From: Betaproteobacteria bacterium
Lineage (GTDB): Bacteria; Pseudomonadota; Gammaproteobacteria; Burkholderiales; Burkholderiaceae_C
Length of the DNA: 64,000 bases
Assembly (NCBI GenBank): GCA_016716535.1
Contig: JADJWD010000005.1
Span: 806,001-870,000, forward strand
Direction: 5' to 3'
The position numbers and the translations under genes were made by a program. The first letter of the stretch is position 1; every line of letters starts with the position of its first letter. The notes beneath the pieces are model-generated. The model was not told the origin of the DNA. It made no database searches and saw only the letters and a list, made by a program, of their open reading frames with translations. Below, one piece after another: positions 42,157-50,545 of the stretch.

Positions 42157-42700
42157 TGCGCGCCGTGAACGCCTCGGCCGCCTCGCGGCCGTGCAGCGTG
42201 GCCACCAGTTGCACCGCCGCCGGCAGCAAGGCGCGGAACTCGGTGGCGTTGCGCGCGCGGGCCAGCCGCACGACCATCGCCTCGCCGGCGGCGCCGACGC
42301 GCTCGCTGAACGCGCCCAGGAGGTCGCGGCGCATCGCGTCGAAGGTGGGCTGCGGGCCGCGGATGACGGTGCGCTCGGGGGCGGCCGTTGTTGCTGCCGG
42401 CGCAGCGCGTGCCGCAGCCGGCGCTGCCGCTGACACGACAGTGGCTGGGGCTGAAGGGGCGACAGGAGGCGCAGCCACCGCACCCGGTGTCGAACCCGCC
42501 CGCGCGAACTCGGCGATGAAGTCCTCCTGCACGAGCGTCGCCAGCGCCTCGGCGGCCTGCGGCATCAACTGCACGACCTCGGTGTCGGTGCGCCGGCCGT
42601 CGATCATGATCAACACGCTGCGCAGGCGCGGCGGCAGCTTGTAGACGCGTGTTTCGATTTCGGCCAGGCCGCGTGCGGTCTTGCGGTAGATGGTCGGCAT
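42143..42700 (-). CDS. Conserved hypothetical protein, two-part with Ala-rich linker
   Basis: A 185-residue protein that I do not recognise. The N-terminal 70 residues (MPTIYRKTARGLAEIETR, then LPPRLRSVLIMIDGRRTD) look like a small winged-helix-type domain. An Ala/Pro/Thr-rich linker spans about 73-118, and a helical C-terminal part (FDAMRRDLLGAFSERVGAAGEAMVVRLARA) resembles a four-helix bundle. No signal peptide or transmembrane helix is seen. The ATG at 42700 is preferred over an in-frame extension to 42784, which is compositionally odd. It has the same strand as no neighbour and is probably monocistronic. Confidence 0.6.
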   Translation of the reverse strand: MPTIYRKTARGLAEIETRVYKLPPRLRSVLIMIDGRRTDTEVVQLMPQAAEALATLVQEDFIAEFARAGSTPGAVAAPPVAPSAPATVVSAAAPAAARAAPAATTAAPERTVIRGPQPTFDAMRRDLLGAFSERVGAAGEAMVVRLARARNATEFRALLPAAVQLVATLHGREAAEAFTARINAW

Positions 42701-42830
42701 GAATGAAACAGAGCCTCGCTGCACCTTCGCCGCGAGCTTACGCCGGTGCGCCGCTGCTGCGCCGCCGCCGCGCCGATGCGTCACCCGGCCGCGTCGATAA
42801 TTTACTGATCAACCACGTGAGGACACGACG

Positions 42831-43619
42831 ATGAGCGAGCCCCTGGTCCTGGTCGAACGGCGCGGCGAGGGTGTGCGCGGCACGGCGCTGATGCGGCTGA
42901 ACCGGCCCAAGCAGTTGAACGCGCTGAACAGCGAGCTGATGGACGTGCTCGGCCGGGCGCTGCTCGCCGCGGACGCCGACGACGGCATCGGCTGCATCGT
43001 CATCACCGGCAACGAGCGCGCGTTCGCCGCCGGCGCCGACATCGCCGCGATGGCGAAAAAGACCTACGCCGAGGCGCTGGCCGAGCCGTTCATCACGCGC
43101 AACTGGGAGACGATCCGCCAGGTGCGCAAGCCGGTCATCGGTGCGGTCGCGGGCTTCGCGCTCGGCGGCGGCTGCGAGCTGGCGATGATGTGCGACTTCA
43201 TCATCGCCGCCGACACGGCGAAGTTCGGCCAGCCCGAGATCAAGCTGGCGATCCTGCCCGGCGCCGGCGGCACGCAGCGGCTGCCGCGCGCGGTGGGCAA
43301 GAGCAAGGCGATGGACCTCGTGCTGACGGCGCGCATGATGGACGCCGCCGAGGCCGAGCGCGCCGGCCTCGTCTCGCGTGTCGTCGCCGCCGACAAGTTG
43401 CTCGACGAGGCGCTGGCCGCCGCCGAGATCATCAACGGCCTGTCGGGCCCGGCGGTGGCGCTGGCCAAGGCCTGCGTCAACAAATCGTTCGAGGGCGGCC
43501 TCGCCGACGGCGTCGACTACGAGCGGCGCATCTTCCATTCGCTGTTCGCGACCGCCGACCAGAAGGAAGGCATGGCCGCGTTCCTGGAAAAGCGCGCGCC
43601 GAACTTCACCGCGCGCTGA
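42831..43619 (+). CDS. Enoyl-CoA hydratase
   Basis: A 262-residue crotonase-fold enzyme. The oxyanion-hole segments ERAFAAGADIAAM and GFALGGGCELAMMCD and the second catalytic Glu in FGQPEIKLAILPGAGGTQRLPR are present, the pattern of true hydratases (both Glu kept). It adds water to trans-2-enoyl-CoA in fatty-acid or amino-acid catabolism; no other beta-oxidation gene is adjacent. GATAAT at 42796-42801 and a GTGAGGA Shine-Dalgarno at 42817-42823 precede the ATG. Its 3' end overlaps the lysS stop region by 14 bases tail-to-tail. Confidence 0.93.
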   Translation: MSEPLVLVERRGEGVRGTALMRLNRPKQLNALNSELMDVLGRALLAADADDGIGCIVITGNERAFAAGADIAAMAKKTYAEALAEPFITRNWETIRQVRKPVIGAVAGFALGGGCELAMMCDFIIAADTAKFGQPEIKLAILPGAGGTQRLPRAVGKSKAMDLVLTARMMDAAEAERAGLVSRVVAADKLLDEALAAAEIINGLSGPAVALAKACVNKSFEGGLADGVDYERRIFHSLFATADQKEGMAAFLEKRAPNFTAR

Positions 43620-45168
43620 CGCCGTCGCCGCCTTCGCAGTTGTCGATTGCGCCGCTGCCTTCGCGGCTGTCGCCCGCGCCACCGCCTTCGCGACCTTCCC
43701 GTCGCAAGGCCGGGAACAGTATCACATCGCGGATGCTCGGGCTGTCGGTCAGCAGCATCACGAGCCGGTCGATGCCGACGCCGCAGCCGCCGGCCGGCGG
43801 CATGCCGTACTCGAGCGCGCGGATGAAGTCGGCGTCGTAGTACATCGCCTCCTCGTCGCCGGCTTCCTTGTTGGCCGCCTGCGCGGCGAAGCGCGCCGCC
43901 TGGTCCTCGGCGTCGTTCAGCTCGGAGAAGCCGTTGGCCATCTCGCGCCCGGTGATGAAGAGCTCGAAGCGCTCGGTGACGGTGGGGTCGGTGTCCGACG
44001 CGCGCGCCAGCGGCGACACCTCGACCGGGTAGTCGACGATGTAGGTCGGCTGCCAGAGCTGGTCTTCGACCACCGCCTCGAACAGGCCGAACTGCAGCTC
44101 GGCGAGCGTCCAGTGCGCCGGCGGCTCCTCGCCCATCGCCTTCAGCCGCGCGTGCAGCACCGCCGCGTCCACCGCGTCGGCCGGGCTCACGCCGGCGTGC
44201 TTGACGAGCGCGTCGCGCACCGTCAGGCGCGCGAACGGCTCTTCGAGGTTCACTTCGCGGCCGGCGTACTTCACCACCGCCGAGCCGGTGGCCGCGCGCG
44301 CCGCGTGGCGCAGCAACTGCTCGGTGAAGTCCATCAGGTCGTGGTGGTTCCACCACGCCGCGTAGAACTCCATCATCGTGAACTCGGGGTTGTGGCGGAC
44401 GCTGAGCCCCTCGTTGCGGAAGTTGCGGTTGACCTCGAACACCCGCTCGAAGCCGCCGACGAGCAGCCGCTTCAGATAAAGCTCCGGCGCGATGCGCAGG
44501 AACATCTCCTGGTCGAGCGCGTTGTGGTGCGTGACGAAGGGCTTGGCGTTCGCGCCGCCGGGGATCGGGTGGAGCATCGGCGTCTCCACCTCGAGGAAGG
44601 CGTGCTCGACCATGAAGTTGCGGATCGACGCCACCGCCTTGCTGCGCGCGACGAAACGCGCGCGCGCCGTGTCGTCGGTCATCAGGTCGACGTAGCGCTG
44701 GCGGTACTTCTGCTCCTGGTCGGTCATGCCGTGGAACTTGTCCGGCAGCGGGCGCAGGCTCTTGGTGACGAGGCGCACGCTCGTCGCCTTCACCGACAGC
44801 TCGCCCGTCTTCGTGCGAAAGAGCGTCCCTTCGCAGCCGAGGATGTCGCCCAAGTCCCAGTGCTTGAACGCGGCCAGTGCCTCGGCGCCGACGGCGTCCT
44901 GCGCCACGTACAGCTGGATGCGGCCGGTGCCGTCTTGCAGCGTCGCGAAGCAGGCACGGCCCATCACGCGCTTGAGCATCATGCGGCCGCCGACGCTGAC
45001 GGCAATCGCCTGCGGCTCCAGCTCCTCGTTGGGCACGCCGCCGTGGCGGTGGTGCAGTTCGGCTGCGTGCTGCCGGGGCTTGAAGTCGTTCGGGAACGCG
45101 ACGCCGGCGCGGCGCAGCGCGGCCAGCTTTTCGCGGCGCTCGGCGATGAGTTGGTTGTCGTCGGACAT
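43606..45168 (-). CDS. lysS: Lysyl-tRNA synthetase, class II
   Basis: A 520-residue class IIb synthetase that charges tRNA-Lys. The N-terminal OB-fold anticodon-binding domain spans about 60-150; motif 1 is near RSKAVASIRNFMVEHAFLEVETPML, motif 2 FRNEGLSVRHNPEFTMMEFY, and motif 3 GCGVGIDRLVMLLTD. After the normal family end (SIRDVILFPALR) there is an extra tail of about 35 residues made of three 9-residue repeats, overlapping the end of the hydratase gene. A TAGAAT box on its strand (45175-45180) lies six bases before the ATG, suggesting a leaderless transcript. Confidence 0.96.
   Translation of the reverse strand: MSDDNQLIAERREKLAALRRAGVAFPNDFKPRQHAAELHHRHGGVPNEELEPQAIAVSVGGRMMLKRVMGRACFATLQDGTGRIQLYVAQDAVGAEALAAFKHWDLGDILGCEGTLFRTKTGELSVKATSVRLVTKSLRPLPDKFHGMTDQEQKYRQRYVDLMTDDTARARFVARSKAVASIRNFMVEHAFLEVETPMLHPIPGGANAKPFVTHHNALDQEMFLRIAPELYLKRLLVGGFERVFEVNRNFRNEGLSVRHNPEFTMMEFYAAWWNHHDLMDFTEQLLRHAARAATGSAVVKYAGREVNLEEPFARLTVRDALVKHAGVSPADAVDAAVLHARLKAMGEEPPAHWTLAELQFGLFEAVVEDQLWQPTYIVDYPVEVSPLARASDTDPTVTERFELFITGREMANGFSELNDAEDQAARFAAQAANKEAGDEEAMYYDADFIRALEYGMPPAGGCGVGIDRLVMLLTDSPSIRDVILFPALRREGREGGGAGDSREGSGAIDNCEGGDGVSAR
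43612..43692 (-). repeat. Three 27-base repeats encoding the lysS C-terminal tail
   Basis: On the lysS strand three 27-base units encode REGGGAGDS (43666-43692), REGSGAIDN (43639-43665) and CEGGDGVSA (43612-43638). They are in frame and lie beyond the conserved end of the enzyme. The last unit runs into the terminal codons of the convergent enoyl-CoA hydratase gene. Confidence 0.7.
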
Positions 45169-45174
45169 GGGCGG

Positions 45175-45209
45175 ATTCTAGGAGGGTGAACCGAGGCCCC
45201 ACTTACAAT
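45175..45209. promoter_or_regulatory. Divergent -10 boxes of lysS and the polysaccharide cluster
   Basis: TAGAAT on the minus strand (45175-45180) is 6 bases from the lysS ATG; TACAAT on the plus strand (45204-45209) faces the aminotransferase gene. The plus-strand box forms the ATG at 45208, so that codon would lie upstream of the transcript start. The two boxes are 23 bases apart, so their -35 regions must overlap. Confidence 0.45.
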
Positions 45210-45249
45210 GCCGCCCCTTCGCCCGCCCCGTCCTTCCCTGGCGTTCCCC

Positions 45250-46392
45250 GTGCAGTTCACCGACCTGAAGGCGCAGTACGCGGCCCTCAAGCCGAGCATC
45301 GACGCGCGCATCCAGCGCGTGCTCGACCACGGCCAGTACATCCTCGGGCCCGAGGTGAAGGAACTCGAAGATGCGCTCGCGCGCTTCACCGGCAGCCGCC
45401 ACTGCATCACCGTGGCCAGCGGCACCGAGGCGCTCTTGATCGCGCTGATGGCGCTGGACCTGAAGCCGGGCGACGAGGTCATCACGACGCCGTTCACCTT
45501 TGCGGCGACGGCCGAGATGATCGTGCTGGCCGGCGGCCGGCCGGTCTTCGCCGACATCGAGGCCGACACCTGCAACATCGACGCCGCGCGCATCGAGGCG
45601 CTGGTGACGCCGCGCACGCGCGCCGTCATGCCGGTCAGCCTGTACGGCCAGGTCGCCGACATGGACGAGATCAACGCCGTCGCGGCGCGGCACGGGCTGG
45701 CGGTCATCGAAGACGCGGCGCAGAGCTTCGGCGCCGTCTACAAGGGGCGGCGTTCGTGCGCGCTGTCGACCTTCGGCGCGACGAGCTTCTTCCCGAGCAA
45801 GCCGCTGGGCTGCTACGGCGACGGCGGCGCGCTGTTCACCGACGACGACCGCCTCGCGCAGGCGGCGCGCGAGATCCGCGTGCACGGCCAGAGCGCGCGC
45901 TACACGCACACGCGGCTGGGCGTCGGCGGCCGGCTCGACACGCTGCAGGCCGCGGTGCTGCTGGCCAAGCTCGAGCGCTTCGACTGGGAACTCGAGCGCC
46001 GCGCCGCCATCGGCGCGCGCTACGAGCGGCTGCTGGCCGGCGTGCCCGGCGTCGAACGCGTCGTGGTGCGCAGCGACCGCGACTCGGTCTACGCACAGTA
46101 CACGGTGAAGGTCGCCGAGCGCGCCGCGGTGCAGGCCGCGCTGCAGACGGCCGGCGTGCCGACCGCGGTGCACTACCCGAAGCCGCTGCACCGGCAGCCG
46201 GCGTATGCGATGCATGCCGGCGCCGACCCGTGCGCCGTCAGCGACCGCGAGGCGGCGCGGGTGCTGAGCCTGCCGATGAGTGCCGACTTGAGCGAGGCGG
46301 ACCAGGATCGCGTGGTGCAGGCGTTGGCCGAGGCGGTGCGCGCGGCCGCCGGCGCGAAGTCGGCGGCCAAGGCCGCCGTTTCGGCGCACTGA
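45250..46392 (+). CDS. wbpE: DegT/DnrJ/EryC1 sugar aminotransferase, WbpE-like
   Basis: A 380-residue PLP-dependent aminotransferase. The N-terminus QFTDLKAQYAALKP, the PLP-phosphate segment TVASGTEALLIALMAL, the Asp motif VIEDAAQSFGA and the Schiff-base Lys in TSFFPSKPLGCYGDGG are clear. With the WbpB- and WbpD-like genes that follow, it would aminate UDP-3-keto-GlcNAcA at C3. GTG at 45250 is chosen because an ATG at 45208 is part of the promoter box and adds a Pro-rich stretch absent from the family. It is the first gene of the surface polysaccharide cluster, divergent from lysS. Confidence 0.86.
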   Translation: MQFTDLKAQYAALKPSIDARIQRVLDHGQYILGPEVKELEDALARFTGSRHCITVASGTEALLIALMALDLKPGDEVITTPFTFAATAEMIVLAGGRPVFADIEADTCNIDAARIEALVTPRTRAVMPVSLYGQVADMDEINAVAARHGLAVIEDAAQSFGAVYKGRRSCALSTFGATSFFPSKPLGCYGDGGALFTDDDRLAQAAREIRVHGQSARYTHTRLGVGGRLDTLQAAVLLAKLERFDWELERRAAIGARYERLLAGVPGVERVVVRSDRDSVYAQYTVKVAERAAVQAALQTAGVPTAVHYPKPLHRQPAYAMHAGADPCAVSDREAARVLSLPMSADLSEADQDRVVQALAEAVRAAAGAKSAAKAAVSAH

Positions 46393-46414
46393 GCCGCAGG
46401 CCAGCGAGACCCAC

Positions 46415-47476
46415 ATGCACCTGCACCGCCCGCCCATCACCGACCGCAAGCTGCGCTTCGCGCTCGTCGGCTGCGGCCGCATCGCCGCCAACCACTTCGA
46501 GTCCATCGCCAAGCACGCCGAGCGGGCCGAGCTGGTCGGCGTCTGCGATACCGATCCGCAGGCGCTCGCCGCCGCCCAGCAGCGCACCGGTGCGCGCGGC
46601 TTCGCGAGCCTGACTGAACTGCTCGAAGGCGTGAAGGCCGACTGCGTCGTGCTGACCACGCCCAGCGGCCTGCACCCGCAGCAGGCGGCGGAGGTGGCCG
46701 CCGCCGGCATCGACGTGATGACCGAAAAGCCGATGGCCACGCGCTGGGCCGATGGCCTGGCGATGGTCAAGGCCTGCGACGAAGCGGGCGTGCGCCTCTT
46801 CGTCGTCAAGCAGAACCGCCGCAATCGCACGCTGCAGTTGCTGAAGCAGTGCATGCAGATGGGCCGCTTCGGCCGCATCTACATGGTCAACGTCAACGTC
46901 TTCTGGACGCGCCCGCAGTCGTACTACGACAGCGCCGAGTGGCGCGGCACCTGGGAGTTCGACGGCGGCGCGTTGATGAACCAGGCCAGCCACTACGTCG
47001 ACCTGCTCGACTGGCTGATCGGCCCGGTCGAAAGCGTGATGGCCTACACCGGCACGCTGGCGCGCAACATCGAGGTCGAGGACACCGCCGTGGCGGCGCT
47101 GAAATGGCGCAACGGCGCGATGGGCAGCATCAACGTGACCATGCTGACGTACCCGAAGAACATGGAAGGCTCGATCACGATCCTCGGCGAGCGCGGCAGC
47201 GCGCGTGTCGGCGGCGTCGCCGTGAACCAGATCCAGCACTGGGAGTTCGATACGCCGCACGAGATGGACACCGCGATCGGCGACGCGAACTACCAGACGA
47301 CGTCGGTCTACGGCTTCGGGCACCCGCTGTACTACGACAACGTCGTCCGCGTGCTGCGCGGCGAGGCGCAGCCCGAGACCGACGGCCGCGAGGGGCTGAA
47401 GTCGCTCGAGCTGCTGATCGCGATGTACCTCTCGGCGCGCGACGGCAAGCGGGTCAATCTGCCGCTGGCGTACTGA
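46415..47476 (+). CDS. wbpB: Gfo/Idh/MocA oxidoreductase, WbpB-like
   Basis: A 353-residue NAD-dependent sugar dehydrogenase. The Rossmann motif ALVGCGRIAANHFES (about residue 15), the EKPMATRW motif with catalytic Lys, and the C-terminal block QASHYVDLLDWLIGPVESV with the second catalytic His identify the family. By neighbourhood it oxidises UDP-GlcNAcA at C3 to the 3-keto sugar, the substrate of the upstream aminotransferase. Spacing is 22 bases after that gene. The UDP-GlcNAc 6-dehydrogenase (WbpA) that would make the uronic acid is not in the window. Confidence 0.86.
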   Translation: MHLHRPPITDRKLRFALVGCGRIAANHFESIAKHAERAELVGVCDTDPQALAAAQQRTGARGFASLTELLEGVKADCVVLTTPSGLHPQQAAEVAAAGIDVMTEKPMATRWADGLAMVKACDEAGVRLFVVKQNRRNRTLQLLKQCMQMGRFGRIYMVNVNVFWTRPQSYYDSAEWRGTWEFDGGALMNQASHYVDLLDWLIGPVESVMAYTGTLARNIEVEDTAVAALKWRNGAMGSINVTMLTYPKNMEGSITILGERGSARVGGVAVNQIQHWEFDTPHEMDTAIGDANYQTTSVYGFGHPLYYDNVVRVLRGEAQPETDGREGLKSLELLIAMYLSARDGKRVNLPLAY

Positions 47477-47493
47477 ACGCCTGCACGCACGCC

Positions 47494-48090
47494 GTGGCCG
47501 CGACGACCATCCACCCCAGCGCCATCGTCGACGAAGGCGCGCAGCTCGGCGACGGCTGCCGCGTCTGGCACTTCGTGCACATCTGCGCCAAGGCGCGCAT
47601 CGGGCGTGGCTGTTCGTTCGGCCAGAACGTCTTCGTCGGCAACGACGTGCTCATCGGCGACAACGTCAAGGTGCAGAACAACGTCTCGATCTACGACGCG
47701 GTGACGCTCGAGGACGACGTGTTCTGCGGCCCGAGCATGGTGTTCACGAACGTCTACAACCCGCGCGCGGCGGTGACGCGCAAGGACGAATACCGGCGCA
47801 CGCTTGTCAAGCGCGGCGCGACGCTCGGCGCCAACTGCACCGTCGTCTGCGGCATCACGGTCGGCGAATACGCCTTCGTCGGCGCCGGCGCCGTTGTCAA
47901 CCGCGACGTGCCGCCGTTCGCTTTGATGGTCGGCGTGCCGGCGCGCCATGCCGGCTGGATGAGCCGATTTGGCGAGCGGCTCGCGCTGCCGCTGCGCGGC
48001 GAGGCCGAAGCGCAGATCGAAGCGGTGTGCCCGCACACCGGCGACCGCTACCGGCTGCGCGGCGAGCGCGTCGAGCTGGTCGCCGGCTGA
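47494..48090 (+). CDS. wbpD: Left-handed beta-helix acetyltransferase, WbpD-like
   Basis: A 198-residue protein of hexapeptide repeats (for example IGRGCSFGQNVFVGNDVLIGDNVKVQNNVS). The conserved block VFCGPSMVFTNVYNPRA and the closing VNRDVPPFALMVGVPARHAGWM match the WbpD/WlbB family, which acetylates the 3-amino group of UDP-GlcNAc3NA. A short C-terminal extension (about residues 165-198) carries a CPHTGDRYR segment. The start is a GTG 17 bases after the dehydrogenase stop. Together with the two genes upstream it completes UDP-GlcNAc(3NAc)A synthesis. Confidence 0.88.
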   Translation: MAATTIHPSAIVDEGAQLGDGCRVWHFVHICAKARIGRGCSFGQNVFVGNDVLIGDNVKVQNNVSIYDAVTLEDDVFCGPSMVFTNVYNPRAAVTRKDEYRRTLVKRGATLGANCTVVCGITVGEYAFVGAGAVVNRDVPPFALMVGVPARHAGWMSRFGERLALPLRGEAEAQIEAVCPHTGDRYRLRGERVELVAG

Positions 48091-48176
48091 ACGCCGCGCG
48101 CCGAGAAGGCGTGGCCATTGCCGGTGGCGCCGGCCGTTACTTCCTGATCGCCCTGATCCAAGCCCTCGGATTCCGC

Positions 48177-49171
<995 letters not shown>

Positions 49172-49175
<4 letters not shown>

Positions 49176-50533
49176 AGTTGGGCCTCGTTCAGGCGCTCTC
49201 GGCCCGGCTGCGCTCGCACAAGCTGTCGCGCGACATCGCCTGGACGCTCGGCAGCTTCGTGCTGCTGGCGGCCAGCGGCATGGTCATCAACCTCGTCGTC
49301 GCGGGCGTTCGCGACGCGGCGGCGCTGGGCGTCTTCAACCAGGCCTACGCCGTCTACATCATCGCCTCGCAGCTGGCGACGCTCGGGCTGCACTACTCGG
49401 TGCTGCGGCACGCCGCGCTGCACGAGGCCGACGAGGCGGTGCGCGGGCGCATGTTCTTCACCGCCGCCGTCTGCGCGCTGGTGCTCGGCGTCGCCGCGGC
49501 AGTGGTCGTCGGCTTCGGCGCGGGCCTGCTCGCGACGCTCTTCGACAGCCCGGCCACCGGCCGCGCGATCGCCTGGGCATCGACGGGGCTCGCGCTCTTC
49601 TCGCTCAACAAGGTGCTGCTCGCCTACCTCAACGGCTTGCGCCGGATGAAGGCGTTCTCGATCCTGCAGGGACTGCGTTACCTGATGGTGATGGCGGTCG
49701 TCTGCGCGGTCGCCGCGAGCCCGTGGCCGGCCGAGCGCATCACGGTCGGCTTCCTCGCCGCCGAGGTGGTGACGGCGGCCGCAGCGGTGCTCTATCTCGC
49801 GCGCCGGCGGCTCGCGCGGCAACTGCGCTTCGACCGCGCCTGGCTCGCGCAGCACGTGCGCTTCGGCAGCAAGGGCTTGGCGGCGGGCATGTTCGCCGAG
49901 TTCAACTCGCGCATCGACGTGCTGTTGATCGGCGTCTTCCTGCCCGACCGCGAGGTCGGCATCTACAGCTTCGCGGCGATGATGGTCGACGGCGTCTACC
50001 ACGTGCTGGCGATGATCCGCATCAACTTCAATCCGGTGCTCGTCGGTGCGCTGCGCGACGGCGACCACGCGCAGGCGACGGCGCTGCGTCGCCAGGCCGC
50101 GCGCTGGGTGCTGCCGGCCACCGGTGTGATGGCGCTTGTCGCGATCGCGGCGCTGTGGGTGCTTTCGATGTGGGTCGTGCCACACAAGGACTTGCACGAG
50201 GGGCTGCCGTCGCTGTTGATCCTGATGAGCGGCCTCGTGCTCGTGTCGGCGCTCGTGCCCTTCGACAATCTGCTGATGGTCAGCGGCCACCCGGGCTACC
50301 AGACGCTGCAGCAGGTGTTCACGGTGACGGCCAACGCGGCGGTGGCGGTGCTGTTGCTGCCGGTACTGGGCATTGCCGGCGCGGCCTGCGGCACGGCGCT
50401 CAGCTACGTAGCCGGGGCCGCGGCGCTGCTCGTCTTCGGCCGCCGCGTCGTCGGCTGGGACCTGCTCGGGAATCGGTTCGATGAGCGTTTCGAGAAGGCG
50501 GCCGTTACCGCGGCTTCGCCCGGCAAGACCTGA
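49172..50533 (+). CDS. wzx: Lipopolysaccharide/polysaccharide flippase (Wzx-like, MATE/MVF superfamily)
   Basis: A 453-residue membrane protein with about 12-14 predicted helices and few charged residues in the core, the shape of polysaccharide flippases. Recognisable segments are LGVFNQAYAVYIIASQLATLGLHYSVLRHAAL, FGSKGLAAGMFAEFNSRIDVLLIG and the C-terminal QVFTVTANAAVAVLLLPVLGIAGAACG. It would move undecaprenyl-linked repeat units across the inner membrane. It starts at a GTG that overlaps the previous stop (GTGA), and no separate RBS is obvious. A Wzy polymerase is not clearly identifiable nearby. Confidence 0.88.
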
Positions 50534-50545
50534 CTGATCGTTCCC

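Noticed and set aside
42701..42784. N-terminal extension of the hypothetical gene to an ATG at 42784
   Set aside because: The extra 28 residues are His/Arg/Ala-rich and unlike a protein start, while MPTIYRKT begins a well-formed domain.
45208..45249. ATG at 45208 as start of the WbpE-like aminotransferase
   Set aside because: It is formed by the TACAAT -10-like box and would add a Pro/Arg-rich stretch absent from the family; the GTG at 45250 fits the conserved N-terminus.
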